A stretch of 64,000 nucleotides of DNA from Tautonia rosea (lineage in GTDB: Bacteria; Planctomycetota; Planctomycetia; Isosphaerales; Isosphaeraceae), in NCBI RefSeq assembly GCF_012958305.1, contig NZ_JABBYO010000019.1, positions 1 to 64,000 on the forward strand, written 5' to 3'. Position 1 is the first letter of the stretch. Every line of letters starts with the position of its first letter. The notes under the pieces were generated by a model. It was not told the DNA's origin, ran no database searches, and worked only from the letters and a program-made list of their open reading frames with translations. Shown here piece by piece: positions 37,795 through 49,200 of the stretch. Both the position numbers and the translations under genes were made by a program.

Positions 37795-39051
37795 TCAATG
37801 CGGGAATTGTTCCAGAGGCAATCGTCTAGGCCCCTCCGGCCGTCGTAACACGGCCACGGCCAGATGACCTCCGAAGCCGAGGGAGAGTTTGACCGCGGCC
37901 CGGATCTCGCGGAATCGACCATGATTTGGCGTGCCATCCAGATCGCAGCTCGGGTCCGGATCATTGAGATTCATGGTCGGCGGCACGAACTGGTCGCGGA
38001 TCGACAGACAAGTGATCGCCAGCTCGGCTGCCCCTGCTCCTCCCAGAAGATGACCGATTTGAGCCTTGTTTGCAGAGCAGGATACGGCATCGGCATGCGT
38101 GCCGAGTGCCCTTCGAATCGCCTGGCATTCGAGCGGATCATTCACGCGCGTGGCTGTTCCATGAACGTTCACGCTATCGACCTCACTAGGCTCCACCCTC
38201 GACCGTTGTAGGGCCTCCACGATCAACGCTGAAAGACGCTTCGGGTCGGGGTCGAGATTGGTGAGATGCCTGGCGTCGGAACCCAGTGCCCCCCCGCCGA
38301 TCTCCGCATACGGCAAGGCCCCGCGAGCCAGAGCATCATCCTCTCGTTCCAGGACGAGCACTGCCCCCCCCTCCCCGACCAGAAATCCACTCCGGGACCG
38401 GTCCCAGGGGCGGATCGCAAACTCGGGTGCTCCCTCGACCCTGGCCATCGCCCCCATCCGCTCGAAGGCTCCCAGCACGAGCGGCTCCAGCGACCGATCC
38501 ACGGCACCGGCCAGGGCGAGATCACAGGCTCCTTGGCGGATCAGGTCAGCGGCCCGAAGGACCGCGACCACGCCCGTTGCGCACGCAGCAATCGGTGCCA
38601 GCCGAGGCCCTCGCAAGTCCAGAGCCTTCCCGATCGCCTGTGATCCGGCATCAGGCCAAGCGTCGGTCCAATCGCCGATCGACTGCTCCAACCCCTTCGA
38701 AAGGCAGCGATGCCATCCGACAAGCCGTTGGAGGTCCCCTTTACTCAGGCCGATCACGGTCGCCACTCGGGTCCGATCGCATGGGAAGCTCCCGACACAG
38801 GGAAGGCCGGCATCGGCCAGGGCCGCTCGCGCCTCGAGGACGCCGGGCCCCTCGGTCTCCGCTTCCGCCTCGCAGATCGGCACGCCCGCCCAAAACCGAC
38901 CAGGCCCAGCCTCCAGCTTCAGGACCGTCGCGGCCGAGAGCCCCGATCGAAGACCTTGCCAGCTGGACTCGGTCGTCTGACCCAGTCCCGTACGAAGCCC
39001 GATCCCCGTGATGACGACCCGAGGCGATGCCATCCTCGACGACTCTGCCAT
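37795..39051 (-). CDS. Beta-ketoacyl-ACP synthase (KAS I/II type) in the biotin cluster
   Basis: 418 residues, a thiolase-fold condensing enzyme of the FabB/FabF class. The catalytic Cys lies in PIAACATGVVAVL, the first His in NVHGTATRVNDPLECQ and the second in ANKAQIGHLLGGAGAAEL, so the Cys-His-His triad is complete. The C-terminal GFGGHLAVAVL block is typical. It is less like housekeeping FabF than a specialised paralogue (NAVDRSLE-like region reads GAVDRSLEPL). It is sandwiched between bioB and bioF, 39 bases after the former and 11 before the latter. A role in making the pimeloyl chain is therefore plausible, but this is an inference from position. Another possibility is a general fatty-acid or lipid function. 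Confidence 0.87.
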   Translation of the reverse strand: MAESSRMASPRVVITGIGLRTGLGQTTESSWQGLRSGLSAATVLKLEAGPGRFWAGVPICEAEAETEGPGVLEARAALADAGLPCVGSFPCDRTRVATVIGLSKGDLQRLVGWHRCLSKGLEQSIGDWTDAWPDAGSQAIGKALDLRGPRLAPIAACATGVVAVLRAADLIRQGACDLALAGAVDRSLEPLVLGAFERMGAMARVEGAPEFAIRPWDRSRSGFLVGEGGAVLVLEREDDALARGALPYAEIGGGALGSDARHLTNLDPDPKRLSALIVEALQRSRVEPSEVDSVNVHGTATRVNDPLECQAIRRALGTHADAVSCSANKAQIGHLLGGAGAAELAITCLSIRDQFVPPTMNLNDPDPSCDLDGTPNHGRFREIRAAVKLSLGFGGHLAVAVLRRPEGPRRLPLEQFPH

Positions 39052-39090
39052 GACTCGGCCACCGAAACGGCTGGACCCGAGGGTCGGGTC

Positions 39091-40059
39091 TCAGCGCGGG
39101 TCGGCCTCCATCGGCTTGAGCCCGAGTTGATCGAAAAGCAAGCGGTCGGCGTCAACGTCCGGGTTCGGGGTGGTCAGCAACTTCTCCCCGGCAAAAATCG
39201 AATTTGCACCGGCCAGGAAGCAGAGGGCCTGCTCCGCGGGACTCATCGACAGCCGACCCGCCGAGAGCCGCACCCGAGCCGTCGGCATCAGGATGCGAGC
39301 CGTCGCGATCGCCCGGACCATCGACCAGACATCCAGCTTCGCCTGATCGGCCAGCGGGGTCCCTTCCACCGGCACAAGGGCGTTGATCGGCACCGATTCA
39401 GGAGGCTCGGGAAGGTTCGCCAGGGTGTGCAACAAGCTAATCCGATCGTCCTCCGACTCTCCCATCCCAAGAATTCCGCCACAGCAGACCGAGACCCCCG
39501 CCTCTCGCACATGCCTGAGCGTCTGAAGCCGATCGGCATAGGTCCGTGTCGTGATGATCTGGTCGTAGTATTCCTCGGACGTGTCGAGGTTATGGTTATA
39601 CGCGTCGAGTCCGGCCTCTTTCAGCCGCTGAGCCTGATCGGCGTTGAGCATCCCGAGCGTCACGCAGACTTCCAGCCCGCCGAGCCCCTTGATCCGGCGA
39701 ATCATTTCGAGGACTCGCTCGAAGCGGGGGCCGTCCTTCACTTCGCGCCAGGCGGCCCCCATGCAGAAGCGTGTCGAGCCTTCAGACTTGGCGGCCTCGG
39801 CAGCGGCCACCACCGCGTCGACATCCATCAAAGGCTCGGCTTTCACCGGGGCTTCGTAGTGAGCCGACTGCGGGCAATAGCCACAATCCTCCGGACATCC
39901 ACCGGTCTTGATCGAGAGCAAGCGGCAGACCTGAACTTCTCCGACGTCCTGATGACGCCGATGGACGTCCGAAGCGCGGAGAATCAGTTCCAGCAAGGGT
40001 GTTCGGTAGATCGAGGAAACCTCGTCGATCGAATAGCGAGGGGTCGAGGCGGTCAGCAT
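39091..40059 (-). CDS. bioB: Biotin synthase
   Basis: 322 residues, the radical SAM enzyme that inserts sulfur into dethiobiotin. The radical SAM cluster motif is [15 protein letters not shown] (Cys-x3-Cys-x2-Cys). Family stretches are [15 protein letters not shown] at the N-terminus, [51 protein letters not shown] and [18 protein letters not shown]. The Arg of the second-cluster region is in [12 protein letters not shown]. Length and motifs are normal. It heads the run bioB, ketoacyl synthase, bioF on the minus strand. No bioA, bioD or bioC is in the window. Confidence 0.97.
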   Translation of the reverse strand: MLTASTPRYSIDEVSSIYRTPLLELILRASDVHRRHQDVGEVQVCRLLSIKTGGCPEDCGYCPQSAHYEAPVKAEPLMDVDAVVAAAEAAKSEGSTRFCMGAAWREVKDGPRFERVLEMIRRIKGLGGLEVCVTLGMLNADQAQRLKEAGLDAYNHNLDTSEEYYDQIITTRTYADRLQTLRHVREAGVSVCCGGILGMGESEDDRISLLHTLANLPEPPESVPINALVPVEGTPLADQAKLDVWSMVRAIATARILMPTARVRLSAGRLSMSPAEQALCFLAGANSIFAGEKLLTTPNPDVDADRLLFDQLGLKPMEADPR

Positions 40060-40153
40060 GATTGGGTTCTTCGGCGGGTCAGGCGGAGGACGAGTTGGCC
40101 ACCCCCATGTTGGGCAGCGGAAACACGCACGAGACAGGACGACCAGCCTGGAA

Positions 40154-40357
40154 TCAACGGCGGGCCGATAGGCTGATTGCGAACATCATGGCAATGCAGC
40201 CCGCCCCGGCAGCCAGGTAGCCGAACAGCGGCTTCCCTTCACTCTCCTCACCAGCCGGAGCCAGTCCAGGGTCCTGAGCGTTTACGGTAATCGGGGTCAC
40301 CAAGCCAAGGGCCATTGCCAGGATCAATCCTCGGGCAACTCGGGTCAACAGGCTCAT
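40154..40357 (-). CDS. Small membrane or exported protein, function unknown
   Basis: 67 residues with a signal-like N-terminal helix ([18 protein letters not shown], likely cleaved after AQ) and a C-terminal helix ([19 protein letters not shown]) ending in SARR. No domain is recognised. Its ATG overlaps the stop of the HYExAFE gene by four bases, which supports it as a real, translationally coupled gene. It lies 94 bases upstream of bioB, but a link with biotin is not established. Confidence 0.65.
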   Translation of the reverse strand: MSLLTRVARGLILAMALGLVTPITVNAQDPGLAPAGEESEGKPLFGYLAAGAGCIAMMFAISLSARR

Positions 40358-40920
40358 CGAGAAGGTTCCTTCGAGGTCGAGGCCGATCCGGGACGAGAGC
40401 CCCCGGGCGTCATCGGCAACCAGTCATCGAGCGGTCGGACACGCTTTCGAAAGGCGAGACGCGCCATCGCTACCGCTTTCCAGGCAGGGCCTCGAGACCG
40501 CAAATGCGTGAGGTAATCATCGAGACCCACCGCCCAGAATCGATAGATTCTCCCCCGGAAGGAAAATCCCCCTTCTCCCGGAGGCAGGCCGAATGTCGGA
40601 GGTCGCTCGGCATACACGAATGCCAGCACCGACTGAAATGACGGGCCGAACAACGCCTGCCAGCGTACCAGACCATCGAGGTCGTCGGTCGTCACCCAGT
40701 TCTCCCATCGACGACGGCCCAGGGCATTTTTACCGCGCTTGCCTTTGACTTCCACCACCAGGTTCGGGCCCAGACTCGGATAAAGCAGGAAATCCGGTGA
40801 TTTCAAGCCACCCTCCGGGGCCAGCGATCGTTTGGCCTCATCGATCGCCACACAAGGGACCTTTCGAGCGCGAATGTACGCCTCGAAGGCCGCCTCATAA
40901 TGGTTGGAACGATCCGCCAT
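40354..40920 (-). CDS. HYExAFE family protein with PD-(D/E)XK nuclease-like core
   Basis: About 188 residues. The name-giving motif HYEAAFE is at residues 7-13 when the start is ATG 40920; the frame is open to 41088. Further in, SPDFLLYPSLGPNLVVEVKGKRG reads as the PD...ExK signature of restriction-endonuclease-like folds, followed by the basic WENWVTTDDLDGL segment. The biological role of HYExAFE proteins, known mainly from planctomycetes, is not established. A nuclease activity is an inference from this one motif. It overlaps the small membrane protein gene by four bases. Confidence 0.8.
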   Translation of the reverse strand: MADRSNHYEAAFEAYIRARKVPCVAIDEAKRSLAPEGGLKSPDFLLYPSLGPNLVVEVKGKRGKNALGRRRWENWVTTDDLDGLVRWQALFGPSFQSVLAFVYAERPPTFGLPPGEGGFSFRGRIYRFWAVGLDDYLTHLRSRGPAWKAVAMARLAFRKRVRPLDDWLPMTPGGSRPGSASTSKEPSR

Positions 40921-41136
40921 CGACGTCGCTACCCTGAGTCGGTGTTCCTTCTGAGCGAACTGAGGCCATCCGGCGAAGACACGTTCACCGAAGCTCGTGG
41001 AATCTGACCGTACATCATATCCGGCCTCGACGATTCTCGCGAGACGTCGATCACCGTGATCTTTGGAACTGGGAACGCGATCGGACAATCAGTTTGGCCT
41101 TCGAGCTGCCGCGGACACGACGGCAGGATCGCCCCT

Positions 41137-41874
41137 TTACTCGTCTCGTTGCCGAAGCTCCACGGAACCATCGTCCCGGCCAATGAGGACCCGCCGGGCC
41201 ATTCCCAGAAAAAAACCCGTTTCGACCACCCCCGGGATGGCCCGAATCCGGTCGTTCAATTCGCTCGGTTCTTCGTCAAGCGCCGAGAGATCGATGTCGA
41301 TGGTGTAATTTCCGTTATCGGTCGGGACCGGTTGACCTTCCTGCAATCGAAGCTCCGCCTCGAGGCCCAATCGCGACAACTTCCGCTGAACGAGTGGCAA
41401 GCCGAACGGAACGACCTCTACAGGAAGCTGCCGACAGTATCCCCGGCCGAGCCGATTGGTCAATTTCTCCTGACCCACCAGGATAATCAGGGTTCGAGAA
41501 GACGCCGCCACGATCTTCTCCCGAAGCAAGGCCCCACCGAGCCCCTTGATCAGGTCGAGCTGGGGATCAACCGCATCAGCTCCGTCGAAAGTTGCGTCGA
41601 TCTCCTCCACATCCCCCAGCCCGAGCAGCGGAACCCCCACTTCTCGCGCGAGAGCCTCGGTCGCCCGGGAAGTGGCGATCCCCCGCACGTCCAATCCCTC
41701 ACGGACCTGCTGTCCCAGCCGTCGAACGAATTCGGAAGCAGCCTGTCCGGTGCCGAGGCCGATCACCGTACCATCGACGACCAGTTCGAGCGCTTTCTCC
41801 GCAATGCTCACAACGACGTTCCTTAATTCTCCGTTGCGATCCTGCACAGAATTGCCGAATCGCGCCGCCCTCAT
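41137..41874 (-). CDS. rpiA: Ribose-5-phosphate isomerase A
   Basis: 245 residues, interconverting ribose 5-phosphate and ribulose 5-phosphate in the pentose phosphate pathway. The phosphate-binding motif is VIGLGTGQAASEFVRRLG. The conserved active-site stretches are EIDATFDGADAVDPQLDLIKGLGGALLREKIVA (Asp and Lys catalytic region) and VPTDNGNYTIDI. Length is slightly above the usual 220-230 because of the N-terminus. ATG 41874 was chosen since AGGAAG lies about six bases before it. A longer frame to 41916 exists. It is transcribed away from the HAD phosphatase gene. Confidence 0.95.
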   Translation of the reverse strand: MRAARFGNSVQDRNGELRNVVVSIAEKALELVVDGTVIGLGTGQAASEFVRRLGQQVREGLDVRGIATSRATEALAREVGVPLLGLGDVEEIDATFDGADAVDPQLDLIKGLGGALLREKIVAASSRTLIILVGQEKLTNRLGRGYCRQLPVEVVPFGLPLVQRKLSRLGLEAELRLQEGQPVPTDNGNYTIDIDLSALDEEPSELNDRIRAIPGVVETGFFLGMARRVLIGRDDGSVELRQRDE

Positions 41875-42056
41875 GACCCGTCTTCCTACGATGACAGATG
41901 CCGATCCTTCTCGCAAGCGACCCGACGAAGGGATGTTCGCGGACTCGGGATCAACGGTTTGACCGGGCCTCGTGCCGGCGCGACCCTGGAATTGCTACAA
42001 TCACGGCCCTTTGGTTCCTCAGTGCTCAACCCATCCTTCATCAACGATTGCCCTCA

Positions 42057-42695
42057 ATGAACGCTCCCGCCATCATTTTTGACTTTGGGAATGTGGTCGG
42101 CTTCTTCGACTACGCTCGGGCTTGTGAGGCGATCGCCCATCCCCGCGGACTACAAGCCCAGTCGCTCCTTCAGTCCGCCCGCAAGGCTGGGCTCAATGAC
42201 CTCGTGGCCCAGTTCGAGATCGGTCAACTGACCGCTGAAGCCTTCGCGAGCGCCTGCTGCGACCTGCTCAAACCCCTCAACGTCTTGCCCGACGAATTCA
42301 TCGCGGCCTGGTCCGATATCTTCTGGCCGAACGAAACCCTCGTCCCCTTGATTGAGCGCCTCCGTCATACCGGCCACCGTCTGATCCTCGGCTCGAATAC
42401 CAACGACCTGCACGCCTCACGCTTCCGCCGTCAATTCGCCGAAACGCTCACCCACTTCAATCACCTGATCCTCTCGTACGAGATCGGCCATCTGAAGCCG
42501 TCGTCCGGGTTCTACCAGGCTTGCGTCCAGGCAGCCGAGACCGAACCGGCTGATTGCATCTTCATTGACGATTTGCCGGAGAATGTTCAGGGAGCCCGCC
42601 AGTCGGGTCTGCAGGGAATCTGCTACCGCGATACCCCCAGTCTCGAATTCGAACTGGCTCGCCTCGGTATCACCTCGGCCAACCCAATGCGCTGA
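42057..42695 (+). CDS. HAD family phosphatase-like hydrolase
   Basis: 212 residues, haloacid dehalogenase superfamily. Motif I is IIFDFGNVVGFFD (nucleophile Asp followed by Gly rather than the second Asp, as in the YihX-like subgroup). Motif II Ser lies in LILGSNTNDLH, motif III Lys in IGHLKPSSGFYQA and motif IV in CIFIDDLPENVQGA. The helical cap comes between motifs I and II. The substrate is probably a phosphorylated sugar or another small phosphate ester, but it is not predictable. ATG 42057 places motif I at the N-terminus; the open frame reaches back to 41898. Confidence 0.9.
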   Translation: MNAPAIIFDFGNVVGFFDYARACEAIAHPRGLQAQSLLQSARKAGLNDLVAQFEIGQLTAEAFASACCDLLKPLNVLPDEFIAAWSDIFWPNETLVPLIERLRHTGHRLILGSNTNDLHASRFRRQFAETLTHFNHLILSYEIGHLKPSSGFYQACVQAAETEPADCIFIDDLPENVQGARQSGLQGICYRDTPSLEFELARLGITSANPMR

Positions 42696-43292
42696 TCGTT
42701 TCCCCTCGCAATCATTTCCTCCACGGTCTCCGTCATGGCGGGTTTCTCGATCAATCGTGTCAAATCCCGATCATCCCGTCCGACCCTCAACCGTTCGAAG
42801 CGATCGTGTCCCTGGCGGTTTGACACCGCCGTCCCAGGCCGCACACTCCTAATCGAGCCACGGCCCAACGGAACGTCCAGCCGCTCGGGATTGTTGCGAC
42901 AAACACACCTTTTGATCCCACCTCGAAAAAATCCCACGGACAGGGACTTGACTCGCCCCGGGGCACGTCGCCATGATTGGGTGAGTGCATTCATGACTTC
43001 TCCGTCTCAGCGCTTCGACCGATTCAACTGTCCTGACCCGACCAAAGCCCTTCGAAGCCAGTGGTTGAGGAGGTCGATGACTGAACGAGCGTGGCGCGCG
43101 GGGCGGAACCATCTCGCGTCGGGACCCTGGCCGAGTTTGGCCGGGACGTTGGAACACTTTGGGATCTGATCGCACCTTATCTCCGAGCATCCCCCGGGAG
43201 AAACTCCCCGTTCGTCGCGGGGCATCGTCGGCACGCAAACCAAATGTCCGGCGGACGAGTGGGGGGGCGGGACCAATTCCAGGAGTCGTTCG
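42696..43292. other. Intergenic region upstream of the giant surface protein gene
   Basis: About 600 bases. Several overlapping short frames (for example 42735-43169 and 43091-43312) have no recognisable domain or good ribosome site, so I call this non-coding. It should carry the promoter of the 10.6-kb gene that follows. TTGACT near 42950 is a possible -35 box without a good -10 partner. Confidence 0.5.
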
Positions 43293-46200
43293 ATGGGCAG
43301 CTTCAAGGGTGACAAGCGCAAGCCAGGCCGGAATCGTCCTCGCTCCCTCAGTGGGCTCGCTCGACGCGACATGAGCCCGGAGCGGTTGGAAGAGCGGACG
43401 CTTCTCTCCTCAGGGTTTACGACACCTCAACAGGTCACCGCGGCCGCGTTGAACGGGCCGGTCTTTGGAAACGGTGGGAAACACCTCTCCGAGCTGTTCG
43501 AGGCGAGCCGAGTTGGCGGTGACGCCCTGCAGCAGACCATCGCGGCCAAGTCACAGTTCATCACCTTCCGCAACGGCATGGTTGGTGTGGACATCTTCAG
43601 CGATCGGTCCATCGGCTTCGATCGTCTCTCGAAGACACTCACCGATCTAGGGATGCAGATCGTCGCGACGGATTCGCGCAATCAGATCGTCGAAGGCTTC
43701 CTGCCGTTGAATCAACTCGGCACGGTCTCACAAATGGCGGGCGTCCGAACCATCACGCCAATCTTCACCCCGGCCTTGCGGACCCAAGGCTCTGCATCGA
43801 ACCAGGCCAACGAGGTGATGCGGGCCGACGTCGCCCGGAGCCAGTTCAATGTTGATGGAAGCGGCGTCACCATCGGGGTGATCTCCGACAGTACCGACCG
43901 CTTCCAGGGTGGGTTGGCTGACTCGATCAACTCCGGTGACCTCCCCCCACGAAACCGCATCAACGTTCTGCTCGATGAGCCCGTTGGAGGAAGCAACTCC
44001 GACGAAGGCCGGGCGATGATGGAGTTGATCTACGACATCGCTCCGGGAAGCAATTTCGCCTTCCACACCGGCTTCCTCGGTCCCGTTGCATTCGCTGATG
44101 GTGTGCGCCGTCTGGCCCGTGAGGCAGGGTCCCAGCTGATTGTCGACGACGTCGGCCTTGCTGGCGAACCCGTCTTCCAGCCAGGTCTGATCGCCCAGGC
44201 GATCACTGATGTCACAACAAACGACGAAGTAACCTATTTCAGCGCGGCCGGAAACGATGCCGATCAGGGCATCGAGACTAACTTCCGCGGTGTCAACGCC
44301 ACCGTCAACGGAGTTGGGGCTGGCCGTTTCCTCGACTTCGATCCCGGCCCGGGTGTCTCCACCACGCTTCAGGTCACCACCACTCAGGCCAATTCCCGAG
44401 TGGTCATGTGGTGGGACGATCCCTGGTTCACCGGCGCTGCCGACACCAACCTTGACTTCTTCATCATTAATGCCAACGGTACCGTTGTGGCCTCAGGGGT
44501 CAACAACAACATCGGTAGTGCGGCTCCTCAGGAATTCGAGGTCATCCCCGCTGCAGGAACCTACCAACTCGCGATCCGAGTCACCGGCGGCCCCGACCCT
44601 TCTCGGGTCCGATTCCAGACCTTCTTCGACAGCCTCACGGTTGACCAGCGGTTCGGCAATGCGGGAGCCACCACCTACCCGACGACCTTCGGTCATCCGG
44701 CGCACACGGACGCCATCGGCGTGGGTGCCGTCAACTACTTCGACGCTCCCCCCTTCTCGTCACAGACTCCGACTCCGACGGCAGACTTCTCGTCCCTCGG
44801 TCCGGTCCTCTACTTCTTCGATGCGGCCGGCAACCGACTCCCTCAATCGCAACTGCTGCTGAAGCCTGATATTGCCGGCCCTCAGGGCACGAATACGTCC
44901 TTCTTCATTCCTGGGCTCGACATCGAGCCTGATGGTTCACCGAACTTCTTCGGCACCTCGGCCGCCGCTCCGAACGTGACCGGCCTTGCGGCCTTGATGA
45001 AGGAGCTCAACCCCTCGTCCCGCCCCTCCGACATCCGCCAGGCGTTGGTCAACACGGCCACTCCGGTGAACGGTACCCCGGCTCGGGCGTGGGATAACCG
45101 TGGCGGTTTCGGTTTGGTCGACGCCGTGCGATCGATGACGGCAATCGATCAGCTTCGCGTCGTGGCCTCGACTCCGGCCAACGTGGCCGTCCTCGGGTCG
45201 GCTCCCACGTTCGTTGAACTCGAATTCTCGAAGCCGATTGATCCGACCTCCGTCCAGGCCTCCGACCTCACTTTCCCCGTCGCTCCGACTGGGGTCTCCA
45301 TTGCGGTCGGTACCCCGGTTGTAGTGAATCCGATCACAGTTCGGTTCCCGATCACCCTGAATGTCGCCTCACCTAATGTTCAGGTCAACGGCACCTACGT
45401 CTTCCGCCTGGCCGATGGTGCGATCCGAGCCCAGGATGGAAGCGAGCTGGTCGGGCTCGACCGAGCCTTCTCCATTAACGACGTGATCGCCCCTCGTGTC
45501 ACCAACACGCTCCTTCAGGGCCGGATCATTGTCGTTCAGTTCAGCGAGGCGATGCGAGCCTCGACCATCAATAAGAGCACCGTCCAGCTCATCCGAACCG
45601 GTGGCAGCGGCCAGTTCAACAATCCCTCGAATGTCGTTGTCACCGACGACCCCCGGGCGATCTTCTTCTACGACGCTCCGAACAACCGGGCCATTTACGA
45701 TCTCCGAGGCTTGCCGCAAACGGCCATGCCTTCAGACATCTACGCGTTGGTCGTGAGCGACGAGGCTCGCGACGCGACTGGCCTTCGGCTTGATGGGAAT
45801 TTCAACGGCCAATTCCCGTCTGGCGATGGTGTTGCGGGTGGTTCCTTCGTCCAGAATCTCGGTGGTCGACTGGTCACTGCCCCTCAGATCGTTCAGTTCG
45901 GAATGGCCACCACCTCCGACACCGGTCTTCCCGGCGATCGGAACACCAACCAGACGCGACCCTCCTTCGCCGGCTTTGTCTCTGCTCAGTTCCCTGCCAC
46001 CAACGCCGGTCTTCAGGTCGCCATTCAGTTTATCCAGGATCGACCGGGCGGCTTCGATCTCGACATCGGACCCAATGGCAACGGCTTCGTCGGGACTCCC
46101 GATCTGATTGTCACGACCGATGCCTCGGGCTTCTTCACCTTCCAGGCCCCCGAAACCCTCCGCCCTGGGCTCCATCAGGTTCGGATCGTGGTGGTGGGCG

Positions 46201-49200
46201 AAGTGGAATGGCCGCCCACGGCCGGTAAGGCAAGTCGCTCGGAGCTCTCCTTCCGGGTCGACACCAACGGGCCACTGGTCACGACCAGTTCCATTCCGAT
46301 GGATTCCCGGATTTCGAACCTCCGCAACATCACGCTGAACTTTGCGGATCCGATCAATCCGACCGACCCGAACGACCCGCTCGCCGTTCCGGTCCAACTC
46401 GACGTGCCCGCGCTCGATCCCCGCACCGCCGAGAATCTAGGAAATTACTCGCTCTACAACCTCGGCCCCGACCGTCAACTCGGCACGCCCGACGACATTG
46501 ATTTCTCCCGTTTTATTCAGAGTGCCACGTTCACCTCGACCACGAATCGGAACGTCTCGACCGACCCCTACACCGCTCGCGTCGATCTGACATTCTCCGA
46601 TGGGCTTCCGGCAGGGCGTTACGTCCTTGTGGCCCGGACTCAGGAAGCCAACTTCTCGGGCATCCGAGACGCGGCAGGCAACCCGCTCGATAACAACACC
46701 GGTCAGACCGGAAATCAGAGCTTCTTCACCTTCTTTGAGCTGCAACCCGAAGCGACCTTTATCAGCAGCTTCAAAGCCTTCAGCCCCTCTCCGGTCCCTG
46801 GGACAACGGTTGAGAGCGGCCCCAGAGCCTTCTACGAGGTTCCAGTCCCCGGCTTCACGCCTCGGGCCGAAGCGCCTCCGACCATGTTCCACATCGATTT
46901 CTCCAACACTCTGGAGGATCGCGACTACACCAACGCCATCCAGTTGATTCGATCGGCCGATTCGGCCCTGGACGATGCCGACGGCGACTTCGGCCTGAAC
47001 GGGGTGACAGGGTTTACAACCGTTTCCGGCCTCACGGTCCAGTTGACCAACTCAGTTCCGGGTGCCACCTTCGGCCAGCCGGGCTTCAGAAACCGCCTAG
47101 TCGTGCAATTGCCTCAGGGACAACCCCTTGAGCCCGACTACTACCGCATCGTCCTGCCGAACTCGGGTGCAGAAATCATCCGAGACGTCTTCGGCAACCA
47201 TGCGGACCTCGAATTCCTCGGCAATCAGAAGCCCGCGGGCAGCGACTTCGAAGTTTTCATGCCCGATGGAACCTACCGAGACGGCCTCACCGGCGACGGT
47301 GTCGGCGGCGGTACGTTCGTCACCGGGTTTGCCGTCGTTCCTGGCCAGCGACTGGGCTCCGATGGTCGGGTCCGCGGGAATATCATCTACACCCGCCCTG
47401 ACTATCAGGACGATCCGTTCCTCTCGACCGATGATCCCGATGGCAGCATGCAGCGGCCCTTCGCCACGCTGCTGCCGGAAGCCCGGCCAACGGCTGCGAA
47501 CGGGGGCGACCTGAACTCGTCGGCCAACTTCGGCACCGGCTTCAACCCCTTGCTCGACCGCAACGGCAATGGTCGCTTCGACCGCTCCGCCTTCTTCGAG
47601 GCTGAGCAGAATCGCTCGGAAGGCCCGGTCGTCATCGTGGCTCTCCCTGGCATTCCGCGGCCTGGCACCGGTAACTTCCAGACCGTTCAGGAAACGTTTG
47701 TGATTGCTCCTCCGGCCGGGATCGACCCGACTATTCCGGAGGGGGATGCCAGCGGCTCCGTGCCGGAAATGACCACCCTGGTCTTCAATCCCGGCTCGGC
47801 GCTGAAGATGTTCAACGCCTCGCTCTTTGTCCAGAATCAGGGATCGGCCCTGCAAATTCGAGGCGGGACGAATCCGGGTGAGACGGTCTTCATCACCTCG
47901 TACCTGGACGACTCGATCGGTGGCGACACCAATCGCGACCGGACCAATACGACTCCTCGCGGCGGAGACTGGGGCGGCATCGTCTTCCGGAACTACGACG
48001 ACGTCTCCAACGGGCGAGCCGGCTTGCCCGCCCAGTTCCCGGTCGACGGCAAGCTCGGACTCTCGGGCGCCTCGGATGTAATGTCCCTGATCAACCAGGC
48101 GAACATCCGCTTCGGTGGTGGTGCCGTCCCGCAGACGATCGGAACGCGGTACGACACGATCACTCTGTTCAACAGTCGTCCGACGATTACCAACACGACC
48201 GTCTCCGAAAGTATGGGAGCCGGCGGATCGCAGGCCGCCATCTCGGCCGACCTCGACTCGCTCCGGGAAGACACCATCGCCCGCGGTCCCCTCGTCCGCC
48301 GCGTCGAGTTCGTGGACAACTCGATCAATGGACTCTTGATTCGGCCCGCTCTGGGAACAGTCCAAGCCCAGGAGACCGACGCTCAGTTCTTCCCGAACAA
48401 TCCGTCGAGCCAGGGCGGTGTCCGGAATTTCGTCATCGACGATCCGATCTCTTACGTCCTCAACTCTCAGCTCATCATCGGCCAACGGCTGAACACCATC
48501 ACCGGAGGCACCTCGGGTGGGATCGGAAGCCGGCTGTATGTCCAGCCGGGCATGATGGTCAAGTCGAGCCCTGGTTCCTCGATCGCGGTGGCCAGCACCA
48601 GCGCGAGCCTCAACATCGGCGACCGGACCTACATCACCCAGTTCGATGCGAACCCGAGCTTCGGGCCGAACAGCGCGAACTTCAGGCCAAGCAATCGGGG
48701 TGACGCCAAGCCGCTGTTCACTACGCTCTTCGACGACGCGGCGGAGACCTTCTTCTTCGACCCGACCACCGGCGTTCGACGAACGATCGTCCCGGCCAAC
48801 GCCACCGACGGGAACTCGAACAACCCGCAACCTTCTCCGGGCAACATTAGCCCGTCGCTCCGTTGGGGAAGCATCTCCGTGACTCCGGGAGCCCGAGCGG
48901 TCATCGACGAGGCCGAATTCCGCTACGGTGGCGGCCGGATCGTTGTCCCCGGCGGCGGCCTGGGGAACCGTCAGGTGCTGAACCTCTCCGGATTCGGAGC
49001 CGGTGCCTTCGTCTCGGTGACGAACAACGACTTCTTCGACAACTTCGACGTCCCGATCCTCGTATCTCCGAACCAGCTCCTCGCCGCCGATCCGACCCGT
49101 CCGTTGCTCTCCGGAAACCCGTTCTTCCGCGGCAACGTCATGGAGCGGAACTCGATCAACGGCCTGGGTGTCAGCACGGGCGGATTCGTCATTCCCCCGG

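Noticed and set aside
42735-43312. Short frames upstream of the giant gene
   Set aside because: They overlap one another in different frames, have no domain and poor ribosome sites, so I keep this stretch as non-coding.
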